Shown: one piece after another, positions 1 through 12,439 of the stretch
How positions within the stretch are numbered: the first letter of the stretch is position 1
How the letters are laid out: every line of letters begins with the position of its first letter
Translations under genes and position numbers: made by a program
Notes under the pieces: model-generated
Told to the model about the DNA's origin: nothing
Database searches by the model: none
What the model saw: only the letters and a program-made list of their open reading frames with translations
Assembly (NCBI GenBank): GCA_001695595.3
Contig: MBPM02000001.1
Coordinates: 496,001 to 560,000, forward strand
Direction of reading: 5' to 3'
DNA: 64,000 nucleotides
Origin: Plasmopara viticola
Lineage: Eukaryota > Oomycota > Peronosporomycetes > Peronosporales > Peronosporaceae

Positions 1-338
1 CTTTCTTTATCCTTGCAATCAGTGCCTCTATCGTAGCGACGCACACCGCAAGTGTATCGTAGGTCTCCTGTCTCGCCTATAATGGCGCCCAGAAAGGTAA
101 TTACGTGTGTGATCAAGTCAAGGCCTTAGCTGTAGCGTCCTGGTCTAAAAAGATTGGATGTAGTGCAGTTACTTACGACCTGCGTGATCTGCAACTCGCC
201 AGTGGCGCCCGCACAACCCATAAAGGAACGCAAAACGTGGTCGCAGAGCCGCGGTGGGGTGGCTTTTAATAGGAAGTCAAGGTGCCGCATACGTTGGCGA
301 GCTGCTAAGTACCCAATACTTAAAAGGTCTATGCATGG
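1..338. other. Left edge, no confident gene
   Basis: Short open frames exist on both strands here, overlapping each other at about 126-362. None has a recognisable motif and none joins convincingly to the downstream gene. This stretch would hold the promoter and 5' UTR of the membrane/F-box gene starting at 339. Confidence 0.4.
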
Positions 339-3300
339 ATGAGAAGAATGCTCTCGCGTCACTTTCGAGCTGAAGTTCCATCAAGACAGGAGCAGCTGTG
401 CTGGCTTTGGAAAGTGACTTTTTATCCGCATTTGTATACTTGCTCAAGACAAAATTGGATCATTAACAAGTGGGAGACTTTTAAAGGCATGCTCTGGCTC
501 AAGGTCGCTTTATCTTGTGGGTGCGTGGGGTACATAATATCCACCGACATAGGGGAAAAACTACATTCCTACGTGTTAAGACAAGAACAGCCACAGCCGC
601 AATTTGAGTCAGTCGATCAATTAGTGTTCAACTGTATGCTTACAACACTTGTTTGCGCGTCACTCATCATTGCAAGTGAATTGCTGCTCCTGTGTGCACC
701 GACCCGACAAGCTGGAATTGTTCTTCAAGGACGGATAGTAAACGCCCGGAAAAATTGGGAAATTTACTTGTTACGGTCGCTGGTTGAAGTCACTGGAACG
801 TTTGGCGCAACTACGCTGTACTACAGCACAACAAACGATATGCTCCTGTCTTTGCAACTTGGTACTTTTTGTGGCGTTTTACTTATCCTGGGCAGCGAGC
901 TTTTGGTATCAGCAAGCTCGCTCTCTGTGAGCCTACCAAGTCGACATGCTGCTGTCGGGATGCCGGCGGACCATTGGGTGAAGTTCATTCCTGTGCTTGT
1001 CATGATGCTGTTCTTTGTCGTCCAACTCTACGCCGCGATTGTGCGTGCTGCAAATGAACCTACAAACTTACTAGCACTCATGTTGTGCTTCGTCGCTATA
1101 GCGGCAATCACGCTCACATGTCTCGCTTTGTCTGGTCGGAAAGTATCTTTACTAGAAGCAACTCGGTTTGGAAGGCGACTGGCAGCCAAACTTTGTGTGG
1201 GAATTATCACACTAATCGCACCTAAAGTCTCATCTGGATTGTCTGGAGTCGTCTTTTCTTGCTTCCTATCGGCGTTTTGTATCGCATTTTCGCGCGAGTG
1301 TTGGAATGATATTGAACTGTATGACGAATTACTATCGAAAAAGATTACGATGGATTCAAAAGAACCACCAACCAAAGCGTCTAGATCGGTAGTGCCTGCG
1401 ACTTGCTCGACTAATGAAATGAACTCGTGCTCTATTCGTGCTTTAAGTTTTGTTAGAGCGCGTTTTTTTCATTTATACAGACGACTTGAGTGGACATTTG
1501 TAGGCATTATGGTCGTGTCGACACTCGATGTCTGCTCGACGCTCTTCGCCATAGTCCAACATGATAATTTGACGTTGACGCTCTCGCAGTATTCTGCCCT
1601 TAACGTTGTGGTGTCGGCATTGATTGGGTATCTAACAAGTCCAGCTCCGTACAAGTTGCGTCCTACGTTATTGCTGTACACTGGTGTGAAGCAATTTAGA
1701 GACAAATGGGTTGTCTTTCCACTTCACATGTTTGTCGAGGCGCTGGTGTTTGTTGGAGTTTTTGTGGGGACTTTTGCAGCCTCATCCACAGTCTTTAGCT
1801 CTCTCACGCTAGCAGCACTTTCCGCAATGTTTGTCTCTGTCGGGGGTCACTGGCTGTGCTCGTGTCTTCATTTAACTGTTGAGACGCACATGCGCTTGCA
1901 GCTTACTGCAACGTGTGCTTTGCTATTTTGCGTGTTTCTGATCACCTACGCTTCGATGATATCGCTGTTCTCCATCTATCGCTACTTTGACAGTATCGAA
2001 GCGGCATTCTGCCTCGCGTCTCTTGCTGGGATTTTCTTCATAGCAGCAAGCGACCTGTTCCTAATGTGGAAACCAACTCGTGAGGTAGGCTTGCTGTTAC
2101 AGCGTCGGGTGACAAATGCGACCGAAAATTGGCAACAGGAGCCTCTGCGTTCATTCCTAGAGCTTTTCACGTGGTTTGCAGTGATCAGTGGATCGTTTGC
2201 AATGTACAATGATCTCCTGTTGGCGCTCCAGCTAGGAACATTTTCTGGAATTGCAGTTACTCTTTCGGGTGAGTTTTTTCGAAAGAGACGGCCAAAATTT
2301 CTTCCTTGGATAAAGGATTTACTTGTCGACGATAAAGAATTCGCAGCACCACTATCTCCAATCAGAGGCAACGTTGCTGAGCCGGATCGTGCACGACCGC
2401 TACCCGTGATGTTATTGTTTGCATACATTGGATCAGGTACTTTTCATTGGATTTTTGACAATTTGCGAAGTCTTGAAGTCACGGTACTGCTGGCTACAAT
2501 CGCTGGTATCGCCTTCGTATGTTTCGCCGATATGCTAGTTTTATTTCAGCCAACGAGATGGGCTGGTATAATATTACAGGATCGATGTATCAACGTGACG
2601 CAAAACTGGCGTGAGTATCCAGTGCGGTCTTTCGTTGAGCTTGGCTGCTTTGTAGGTGTTATCTATGGCAGCCACGCAATTTACGATAATTTGATCGCTG
2701 CAATTCAAGTTGGTACTTTCTCGGGAATATTGGTGACACTGGGTGGAGAGCAACTTCGAAATCGCGCACGAGCAATGCCGCTGGACGGTAAGCCGTGTCT
2801 TTTTTCCTCACCTGGCAAAATTTTAATGTTGTTGTCACTTTTAACGGGTATGAATTTGTTTCGATTACAGAAGCTGATAAAGAAGTGATGGAAAAGACAC
2901 AAATTTTGCCCTTGCCTGTAATGGGCCTTCTGGGTCTGGTCGGTGTTGTTGCTTTCAACGTAATTTATACGCATCTCCGCAGTATTGAAGTGACTTTTGT
3001 CCTCGCTACTACGAGTGGTGTCATTTTTGCTCTTCTAGGTGACATGTTTGCCATCTGGAAACCCACACGCAAGATCGGTTTGATCCTCCAAGAGCGTTTG
3101 TTATATTTCAAATTAAATTTTGTCTGTCATCCACGCCGGTCGTGGATGGAAATTGCTTTGCTCTGCGGTGGCTGGTACTTATCTTACAATTTCCTATGGC
3201 CCGGACATCTTTTGATTGCCATTCAATTTGGTACCTCAACTGGAATTGTGGTGTGCGTTTGTGGAGAGTTGACGATGGAGTACGTTGCTGAAGCTGAACG

Positions 3301-4338
3301 CCGCTTGTTAGCGAGTATATCAGCAAGATTAGCTCAAAAGTAAGTCAATTGAAGTTTAAAAGTTTAAATGGGCAGCCTCACTTGCTTGCTAACCTGCTTT
3401 TATTTTATTTTCGTAGCCCTCAGAAAGGCAGCCTCTTTTTCGACCTCCCGTACGAAGTTCAGTTTGAAGTCGCACATTTTTTGACGGCTGAGGATCTTTT
3501 GGTGGTTCGAGCCACATGCTGCAGAATTAACAACATGCTGAAAGCTGAGTCTGCTCGATTTTGGCTGCATGCAAGCCTGAGGCGAAAAACACGAGATCAT
3601 CGCGAGCGCTTTCGACCTCAAAACTTTAGCCATCGAATAGGAAACCGTGCCCGATCGCTCGTTTATGAAGCTGTCACGCTTGTACTGCCTAAAGTTGTTG
3701 GAGCCAGGTGATTCGGAAGCTATTACTAGCAATATTTGTTTAAACAATAGCCCACTCGTTCTGTTGTATTTCATAGAGACCCAGCTCAAATACTGACGTC
3801 TCGCAATGAAGTCAATCGCGCGTTGAAGTGGGTTTACCTGAACGCCGATTGGATTCGGAAGCAGAACCTCCCTCCATTAATTAATGAAAGCGAGGTTCAT
3901 GGTAGCGCGTTGATCGTGTAAGTCTTTTTGCCTTAGACTTATGCATATGGCTACATTGTCTAAACTGTCAATTTTATCACAAGATTAACCGCTAGAGATG
4001 TAGCGTTTGATGTATTTCGCCACATGCCTGATAAGGTATAGATATCGTTCGTCAAGGTAAATTGTTCAGCTTAAATAAGACTTTTGCAGTGTTCCTTAGG
4101 TATTATCATCACGCGGAACGAAGACTTCGCAATCGAGCGCGTCCATGTGCCCCGGAGTATATATGAGATGATCCAGCGAGATCCTTTTAGCTTTGTGGCT
4201 GCCGAGACTCTGTCCACACTAGACGTGTTTTCATATTGGCACCTGACTGTGGTAGCGTTTGCCACCATGACACTAATATTTATTGGACAATTTTCGAGCG
4301 ACATCCTCTGTGCTACAGCATCGTTAATTTGGAAGTGA
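339..4338 (+). CDS. Multi-repeat polytopic membrane protein with F-box
   Basis: Six exons join in frame: 339-2787, 2871-3339, 3417-3707, 3777-3917, 3984-4035 and 4090-4338 (1216 codons). All five introns are GT-AG and 54-83 bp long. Exons 1-2 encode many hydrophobic segments arranged as about five copies of one module. Its signature is PTR..G..LQ.R, then N..NW, RS..E, and a glycine-rich LQxGTFxG end. Clear copies have the PTR at residues 121, 579, 738 and 881; a degenerate copy lies near 440. Exon 3 encodes an F-box-like segment (about residues 977-1020, FDLP...V..FLT.EDLL..RATCC). The last exon carries another hydrophobic stretch. F-box proteins usually recruit Skp1-cullin ubiquitin ligases, so a membrane-bound ubiquitin-ligase adaptor is an inference. 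The family is not recognised. The start ATG at 339 is the first in this frame; an upstream exon is possible. An alternative reading is two adjacent genes, but the phase-matched splice joins argue for one. Confidence 0.75.
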
Positions 4339-5536
4339 AATAATGTTTTTCACTCGAATGTTAATATTGTACGAGCTCAAGAGCCAAATGTTATTTATAC
4401 TAGTGAAATCGCTATCTCCAACTATGTTCATCGTATCCCATCTACGTCCTGGTTTATATACACATTAACCTTTGCTGACAAGACGCCAAAGTAGAACTAA
4501 TACATCTTCGTCGCTACCCCATTCACTGGTTCTGAGGAGACATCGTCAATTCCGATGAAACCAAGGAGTTTTTTCGTCTTGAACTGATCGATTACATCAA
4601 GCAAACTTTAGAACCAATCTGATTTTTGTAGAGATACTCGAGGTATCGTCGTCATTACCATCAAAAGTTTAACTGACAGAATTTGGTTTGTCAACACAGC
4701 TGTCATGCTTTCCGACTCTAAATTCATGTTCGTCCAGCAAAAAACGGCTCCTCGCTTTAAATTCAGCCAAACCATTCGATCGAACCCGTAGTTTGTTAAC
4801 AAGATTTAAAGTTTACATGTGCCGGAAATTGCTCGTACCAACACTAAATGCTTGTTAAACCTCCAATCGTGTTGACTGATATTGCTCGCTCACTCTGTCC
4901 TCCACGGTATGCTCACTTGCTTAACGCTGCTTTTTCACTGATGTTAATCGATCCACAGCTGCTCGACTATTGCAAGCTCTTTTGGTGAGCAAGACCGATT
5001 ACTTACTGGTCCATTGATTTGTCCCAACTTTTCCTTCAGCAAAAAAATATGCGTCTGATTCAATTCGACTATGAACGTTAATAAGAGTGGCGACAATAGC
5101 ACTCGCTGCTTAAACGTCACAATAGTCCGCCATATCCTTTTTCAAACCTGTGAAATGTCAAGCTCACGGCATCGATCCCTATTGGTCGCCTGAAACGTTG
5201 ATCAATCCACGGGGTCGGGTCGCCATGAAAAAAATCCTGATGGACTCAGAAGTCTCGCGTTAAGTTCACAAGTCTGATTGACTTAATTAAGGTTGCGATT
5301 GCTCGCTGTCGCGCTGTTCCTCGGTAAAGCCATGTTCTTGAGTTTTTAAATTCTAAAAGCGGCTCTGTGTGATTTTTGAGTGTATGTACCTAAGAAAGTC
5401 AAGGTCGAGATGTCGCGCGACTTAAGCAACAACTCGGTCCGCCGTCTTAATATCGCTTCATGGGTAGCACAGAAGGCTACGAAGAAAAACCAACGGCAGG
5501 TTTAATCGCCCGACGACCGGTAAATATATTATTAGA
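4339..5536. other. Intergenic, nothing recognised
   Basis: About 1.2 kb follow the F-box gene. Stop codons are frequent in all frames. I see no motif, tandem repeat or clear retroelement similarity. Confidence 0.4.
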
Positions 5537-5646
5537 GGGAATCGATAAATGCCGGTAACCCTTTGATTGGCTAATTGAATAAACTACTGATTGGCTTAAA
5601 CTCGGGCTTAATATTTAGATAATCGTGAAGCCACTTTATTATTTAT
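5537..5646. repeat. Partial left terminus of TIR family
   Basis: The stretch opens with GGGAATCGATAAATGCCGG and continues with a CCCTTT block and an 'ATTGGCTAAT' segment. This resembles the left terminus of the complete element at 32649. It directly precedes the element starting at 5647, so an older copy was probably truncated or nested here. Confidence 0.5.
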
Positions 5647-6160
5647 GGGAATCGTTAAACTGCCGGTACCCTTTTGGTAAAGTTTGTTGGCAGCTTTGCA
5701 TGGCCCTGGAGATGGTCCCTCCATCACAAGGTTCTCACTTGATATCAACTCAGATGCACCTGAGGATGAAAATGAAGTGGTCTCCGAAGCTAAGGGTCAA
5801 GCGAAAGGGTTGGTTACAAGCCTTCGTGAAAAATGCAAGGTTGTCAAGTGCGGTAGTTAGTGCTGACATTAATTAATAAAGTGGCGTCACGAATATTTAA
5901 ATATCAAGCCCAGTGATGTTGAAAAGAGTGATATTGAGAAGAGGTGAGTAGGAGTTATCTCTTAAAAAACAAGGAGTACCGGCAGTTGACAAAAAGGGGT
6001 ACCGGATGGGTATTGATTTCTCTTTTTATTGGTTGAAAAAACACTCTGTTCATTAACAAAAATAGATTGCTTTCATTTGATAGTATGAACTAATTTCATT
6101 GGCTCAAATCAAGGGGTACCGGCAGTTTACCAAAAGGGTACCGGCAGCTTAACGAATTCC
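5647..6160. mobile_element. Short long-TIR DNA transposon, copy A (non-autonomous)
   Basis: The left end GGGAATCGTTAAACTGCCGG and the right end (reverse complement GGAATTCGTTAAGCTGCCGG) form inverted repeats built from two tandem copies of a TAAACTGCCGGTACCC motif. Flanks TTATTTAT (5639-5646) and TTATTTAA (6161-6168) form an 8-bp target duplication with one mismatch. The right about 230 bp match the right sub-terminal region of the element at 32649-33958, so the two are one family. Only about 35 bp of the left TIR survive. There is no transposase. Long TIRs with an 8-bp duplication fit Mutator-like or hAT elements; I cannot choose from this copy. Confidence 0.7.
5681..5860 (+). pseudogene. 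Coding-like cargo fragment in copy A
   Basis: A 59-codon open frame without its own ATG ends at TAG 5858. It is rich in acidic and polar residues, including SDAPEDENEVVSEAKGQAKG followed by a Cys/Lys-rich tail. Its composition looks like a real C-terminal exon and it is absent from the sister element at 32649. I infer a captured host fragment; the source gene is not recognised. Confidence 0.3.
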
Positions 6161-6168
6161 TTATTTAA

Positions 6169-6711
6169 TGCTGAAGTCGTTTTACTTTCCTCAAATGTTC
6201 CGTAGAAAAGGACGAGCGATTGCATTGGACCAAGCATGGTCATCTGATCGTACGGCTAGCTAAGTAGAGAATCTTAGTTCCTAAATGTTTTAGAGGTCTG
6301 CTTAGTGAAGTGTTTGGCGAAGGGCTGCGCACATAAGAGGCGAGGTATTTGCTGGCAAATTTGGCGCCCGACCACCGACTTGTAATCTTAATCGACCACT
6401 TAGGCGCAGCCAATATATTAAAAACTGCGAATAAACTTTGCCACAAGCTATTAATGTAAAAATCTGCCCACATGATGTTCTCCTCATCATCGCATTCGAC
6501 TCTTTTGTGACTTCCTACTTGCGCAGGCGCTGTTACTGGGTTGTCGTTGAGCTGTTAGAGGTAGTAGATAGTTTCGCCTTGGTGGCATTAGTGTTTTTTC
6601 GAGTGGTTTAGAGCCAAGTAATATTTTCTCCAAAAAGGAACCTCCCACATCTCATAATTGAATCCGTTTTTTTTACTCTGATTAATATCGGTCTTGTCAA
6701 GTTTAAGACGC
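6169..6711. other. Intergenic, nothing recognised
   Basis: About 540 bp lie between the transposon copy and the first SINE-like repeat. Overlapping short minus-strand frames at 6240-6490 have no recognisable motif. Confidence 0.35.
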
Positions 6712-6926
6712 ATCTTGTATTGTATTGTATTACCGCAAGTTATGCACGTGCTAAAATAAATACGAGAGCCAGCACCGAGGCCGTGAAGTGGACTTGGTAA
6801 GAGCCCAGGTGGCGCCCTGGTGCTGGAGACCGTCGCGTCGAGGGTGAGACTCGTTAGAGACCTGCAGATGCCCGAGAGCACCTGCCCGAAGCGCGCAAGC
6901 ATTTATTGGAAAGAGGGCGTTTTTCC
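6712..6926 (-). mobile_element. SINE-like repeat, internally deleted copy
   Basis: Read on the minus strand, this matches the full copy at 59887-60213: a GC-rich head (CGGAAAA...CGCCCTC, then GCGCTTCGGGCAG), the 'GTCTCCAGCACCAGGGCGCC' core, and a tail of ATACA pentamers (TATTG repeats on the plus strand). About 80 bp between the core and the tail are missing. No convincing target duplication was found. Confidence 0.65.
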
Positions 6927-7050
6927 GAAAGACGGCCTACCGGTACTATTTCATACATTTCCTGCTTCAATCGTAATTATATAGTGCATTTTATAAATCG
7001 AACACACGTATAGACCGGAGAAGGTGAACACTTGATGCGCAAAATGCTGT

Positions 7051-7350
7051 GTGATCCATCACACTTGCAGTAGATCCTACGCTTACGCTAAGCGGTATGC
7101 TACAGAGATATTTAGTATGCACCAAGGACTATCAATGCCCCAGCGTCGTTCTGCCGGTCTAATTACACTATCATCTCGACCGTTACGGGCTTACGACCAG
7201 ACGCACTTTGACAATGCATTCGTTAGCTGCCGCTTTCAAGGTGATAAATCAGATCTAAAGGCGATTTTGTCCGCCTCAAGCAAAAGATTGAGGCTAAAAA
7301 TCTAAACGCCAATAGCGACAAATGCATTTTTGCAAAAAAAAAATTGAACA
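7051..7350 (+). pseudogene. Ty3/gypsy reverse transcriptase fragment
   Basis: The translation contains HQGLSMPQRRSAG followed by LRAYDQTHFDNAFVSCRFQG. These align with the gypsy RT segment that normally reads 'PQGLSNAPATF' then '(Y/F)xDD'. After a frame change comes NANSDKCIFAKK, matching the usual 'LYAN..KCIFG' segment. The catalytic aspartate pair reads DN and there are frameshifts, so the fragment is dead. No LTRs were found nearby. Confidence 0.5.
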
Positions 7351-10300
7351 AAGTTCATAGCTACTTTGTATTAATGCGATTGCCACTTTAACTGTCTTGC
7401 GCCATATTCGCACATAAACTCTAGGAGTGAGCTTTCTGCTGGCTATGCGACACACAAAGCCAATGCCCGAACAGCTGAAAGAGGACATCAAGCGGTAGTG
7501 AAATTGCTCGGACACCTGTTCCAACTTTGCTGGACAACAAAAAGCTATTTAGCGTCAATTTTACCAGGTTCGACTATGCCGTTGATCGTTCGTCGTCGCA
7601 TCTCGTGAGGACGATCCTAAATGAATCCTCTCGGCGGCTAAAGGATACCAAATGGGGCTTTCTTGCTCGTGGCAAGGAGTTACGTATCAGGAAGTACGCA
7701 ATGTAGAAATTTCGAGCGCTAATTCTGTGCCTTAAGCCCTTCAGTGTCTTTGACGGCGCAAAATGACCTTACTCGTGGATCGACAAGCTGTCGACGTTCA
7801 AGCTTGAGCTCAACAATCATTTTGCACCTTTAGCATCTTAATATTTTTCTATAAACGAGCTTGGCACCTGACAAACATGAAAACGCTGGCTTCTCGCTCT
7901 AACGAATCCATACAATAGTAATGCCCGCTAGTGAATATTAATAAAGTATTGGGTCTAATGAGAAAAAACTTTCTGTCGCCAAAGCTTAGTTGTGGCCTCA
8001 ATCAAATCTCAAAATGTAGTCCTTGCCCTCATACACTTGTGTTTGCAGCCACCAGCTATCAATGTTATTCTTTTCGAGAGCTGTCAGACTTAGTTGATAC
8101 AGTGTGTATCAGCCACACATCTATAATTTGAATCTACTAATTCTCCACTACGGTGTCTTACTCTCGGCATTAGAGGTTTGTTCTCGGGTAGCGACCCCTT
8201 ATGGCGCAAGACAAATTTGACCTTTTGACCACCCTTAGAAGAAAAGTGTATCATGTGCCCTTGTTTGCTAAATATACAATAGTGGACACTGCTTTTTTGC
8301 ACTTAAGTCCGCAAAAATTTGACTCTGAAAAGCAGCATTGTTGATTTCTGTTCACAAAAGACAAGCGTACAATTCAAGGCTGCACTCAGGCCTACCAAGA
8401 TAGCAATTGTTTAAGAAGTGACGCTCAGTCGTAGAGGCCGGCAGCTTCTTTTGTTTGTGGACGCATCAATAACGCTTGCTTTTCCCTTGAATGCTGAGTA
8501 AGAAACATAAACACTAAAATTGGCTGGAAAAAACACCTCTTATATAATTTGCTTTGTACTACGAATGAATAGTGTTCATATATATCCTGGCTGTTCAGCT
8601 AAGAAAGCACAAAAGTAACGCGCACTCAGTCGTATTAGCTTCTGGAATTGGAACAGGTACGGAGTGGCGATTATTTTTTATAAAATAGCTGTATGGAGCA
8701 ACGGTGAAAAGGTGATCTCTTTTTTAAAAAAGCATATCATTTGACTCGGACCATACAATTGTATTTTCTTTTGTGGTTGTCGTTCAAAAACGAGTAGGTT
8801 TTTCTTTTTCAGACTTTGAAAGCTGTTTTGTCTTCAACCCCGCACAGTGTGTTACTGCAAGAAGCATCACAAATTTTTCCTGCATTGGCCTTAGATCATG
8901 ACTTTTTCAAAGCGCTTGCCCGGACGTGTCACTTGCTCGTTTCTTAGCAACAGATAGGGGCGCGGCGCAAGTGCAGCCACCTTCTCAAGCCCACAAAAAT
9001 TAGTTTGTATCCCAGGTAGCGCCAATTTACGCTCGATCAAAGAAGACAGGTCGTATAAATCATCCAAGAGGCTTTATTAGAACCGGAGTAAATGTCTTCT
9101 TACATAGCTGTAGAATTATATACAATTCTTCCCAGGTGTTTCTGGCTGCAGCACTTTGCATAGAGAAAGATACACGAGGAAAGTCGACCTTCTAGTGAGC
9201 GGTTTTTCACTATCTTTGGCTTAAAATGATAAAATTGTGCAGTAGAACGCAATTAAAGGTCTATATAATTAGTACTGTTTCTACGAGATTCGTCCCTATC
9301 TTCGATTTCTGATAAGGTATGTCGCGAAAGCTTGCGCGCCAGCAAGCGACTGTCTTCGACCGAAATAGATTGATTAATGCTCAAAGAAAGGGGAAATATC
9401 GACTTGCTAGCTTTGCTTTGACTGGCTAATGGGACGTCTTTGGATGTCCACAGAGTTACATGAGATCTGGCTGAAAATTTTGAAAATATCAACAGTACAA
9501 GTTTTTGTCCTTGACATAATTAAGTTTATCATGGGTCTGAGTATACTGTGGCTAAAATTGCACAAATTCTATTTCTTTTGGCAATGCAAGACCATAGACA
9601 AAAGTCGCTCATTTTTATACAACACGACTTTGACAAGAAAGTCAGAGTAGTAACAAACTTGAAGTAAGTATGGGAGGTACAAAAGGTACTTTTATCTTTT
9701 TAAGTGTTTACTTGTGACTACGTCATATATACCTTCATTAGTGGGCACCAAGCTAAACAGCAGGACCGGCTGCCAAAGTTATCAAAAACAGCGCTTTAAA
9801 TGCTCGCATGGTGTGTACCAATCGCACGCCCATTCTGAGAAGTTGGTTCTTCCCAAGTAAGGACTTGTATGTAACCTTTTGGACCTGCGAGTGAAATTTT
9901 CCACCTATGATAAAAGCTTAAAGACGAGACAGAGGTTCGCTACATCGGTCTTCTCCAAAGTAGACACGGTCATGCGTTTAAAGTGGTGGATGCCATCCAA
10001 AAAGGTCTTTTCACGGCATTTCGAAGGATATAGCCTATTAATGGATGAACTCCTTTCGAAAAGCGATTTCAAATGCTTTTATTGTCGTTGTTTGCACAAT
10101 GCTGGTCTTTTTATTGAGCGCCCTCAAGCTCCCAAGGAGTGAGCTCTTCTGATATGTATGAGATACAAATCAAACATTTGTCCTCGACATGCAACGCGTT
10201 ACATCCTCATCCACCAACGCAGTGACCTTGACTTGTTTAAGGGTTGACTTTTCCGTAACAAAGGCCATCCGCTAATTATATATATATATCATGAACTTGC

Positions 10301-12439
10301 GCTACTTTCGATTAAAGAATAGAAAGGATAGAGCTCAAAGCAAATAAGGATATCAATTGCTCTCGATCGACTTTTTAAGGCACAAACACTCTTATGGAGT
10401 GATTTCACGCGGTAAGTACTTTCGCCAGCTTGTACCTGGCAGTAAATGTTACCGTCAGAGCTACACAAGTCTGTGGTGCCTAGTTCCTAGAGTATAAACA
10501 TTGCCGTAAAGCCCGAGCGCCGCAACGCTTCTCAGTTGCTTAGCAGCAGGTAGAGTAGTCACCTTCTCAGGTTCATAAAGCAATTTTCTCAAGCAGCGCA
10601 AGCGGCGCATCCGTCGGATGTGGGAAGGTAAAAGTACAATCCATTTGGGAGCCTTTAAGAGTATTTAGGTGGACAATCTACACATGTTAGCGTATGATTG
10701 ATTTTAATTTGCGCTTGACCATCCCTCTTTTAGCCTAATTCATTATCTTAATTAGGTCGAGCGTTTGGCTATTTTATGTATATAACGTACAATTGGTAAA
10801 AAATCGGCGGGTCTCGTTTTTTTTCATTATTGTATCGCCTTGTTCTAGTAAAACAGCAGCTTTCTAACATACAACTTCGAAATTACGTAATGTTCCATTA
10901 AATACATAAAACCTTCAGCTCGTATCCCTTTTAAAATTGACTTTGTTTTAGATTTAAGCCATGTAAAGTATAGCTTTCGTCTTCACAGTTGTCGACGCCT
11001 TGCTTTATGTGCGGAAAATTGGTGCTTAAATTGGTCTTCGGACTTGATTAGCAAGTTTCTTCTTGGTGCTCGGCATTCTTCGTGTTTGTTTTAAGGTTTC
11101 AAAGGGAGATTTTACCATTAGAAATTTATCTATATCTACTAGCATTGCCTATCATTATAGTACTAGTATTTGGCCCTCCTACGCTCAACGGTGAACTGTC
11201 AAATTAATTGACTTTTATAAATAATTTCTGGCTTTGATCTTAACTTAACAAACGATATAATACTTCTTACAAATTTAAGGCGTAGTTTAGCTCGACTAGA
11301 TTGCTCAAGTCTTAATGATCCTAGTTGACGATTTTAAGTACTTCGCGTGGTCCCTTTTCCACTGCCTTGGATGATTGTGGAAGTCAGCCTTGACTGGCTT
11401 GGTCCAATCGCATAAGTTGTGTACTGGTGCCTGCTGAACTGCATGGAAGTCTTAGGGGCCGTTGCTCGACCTTCTCAACAGATTGCGAGAACCTCAAAGA
11501 TTTGACCACGTGGTTACTCCGCGACATGGCATACACAATGCAGAAAAGGTCATAGTAATTTTTGTGACGTAGCAGACTTGCTCACGACACGTACCTGCAG
11601 GTAGTCTAATGGTGCGACGAGTTATTGTTAAGGCATTAGATTTATCTCCGATCGGGAAAGCCGGTCGACAATATGCTGGAACTCAGTCAGCCACGAAACT
11701 TTGTGAATGCGCATTTTATTTCGTGCCCTCTTACCTTTTTTTTAAGGCTCATGTCTTTTTTTACTACTAACTTTTGTCCCGGTCCGTGAGACCAGGAGCA
11801 ATCCGTCGTCGCCCTTGCTGACGGTTGACCTGAAAAAGAGATCAAATACCTTTGTCTAATAAATAAAGCGATCTTGGAAGGCACTTAACTATACATTACA
11901 AATTTAATTTTTGAGAACACAACAGATCGAAACTATCATTTGATAAATATACAGTGAAATGTAATCTCACGGGACCCATCCTCAGCGCCACCACCTAATA
12001 AAGACTTTTACATTATGTAATTAACTGAGCGAATACTGCGTGAAATGGCAGTGGTCTTTACTGAAAAAAAGCGTGACATCATTTGTGCGTCATTTTGTGC
12101 AAAGCACAAAGCAGGAATGGCTTAATAGAGTAAGTTTATCCGCTATACGATTACATCGTCGTCAGAAAACCAAATAGCACATCGCACATCGTACGCGCCT
12201 ATAATAAACTTAATCCGGCCTTCATCTCGATACATATGCCAGATTATAGGAGGATCTGGTAAACAATAAAATTGCATTGTCTAAAAGGATGAGATTTATC
12301 TTTGTACGTTTCTACAGAAAGAAGGGACCGATCCATGGTCGCACCGCGTCTCAGCGCTTCCAAATAAACATTGTTTGCCAAGTTATGACTATAATGGTGT
12401 GCAAAGAGAAAAAAAACATATAATTGACCACTGTCAGCG
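7351..12439. other. Gene-free stretch, probably decayed repeats
   Basis: About 5 kb of AT-rich sequence contain only short frames. A coding-like run near 7557-7704 (+, ending RGKELRIRKYAM then stop) and an 87-residue frame at 9879-10142 could be old gene or transposon pieces but carry no motif I can name. A short TA microsatellite lies near 10278. Given gypsy RT fragments on both sides, most of this is probably eroded retroelement. Confidence 0.35.

Noticed and set aside
5625..5876. 83-codon frame in transposon copy A
   Set aside because: It starts outside the element and has low-quality composition; the alternative frame at 5681-5860 looks more coding-like.
7566..7580. GGTTCGACT as a possible tRNA B box
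   Set aside because: No matching stem or A box around it, so no tRNA fold is supported.
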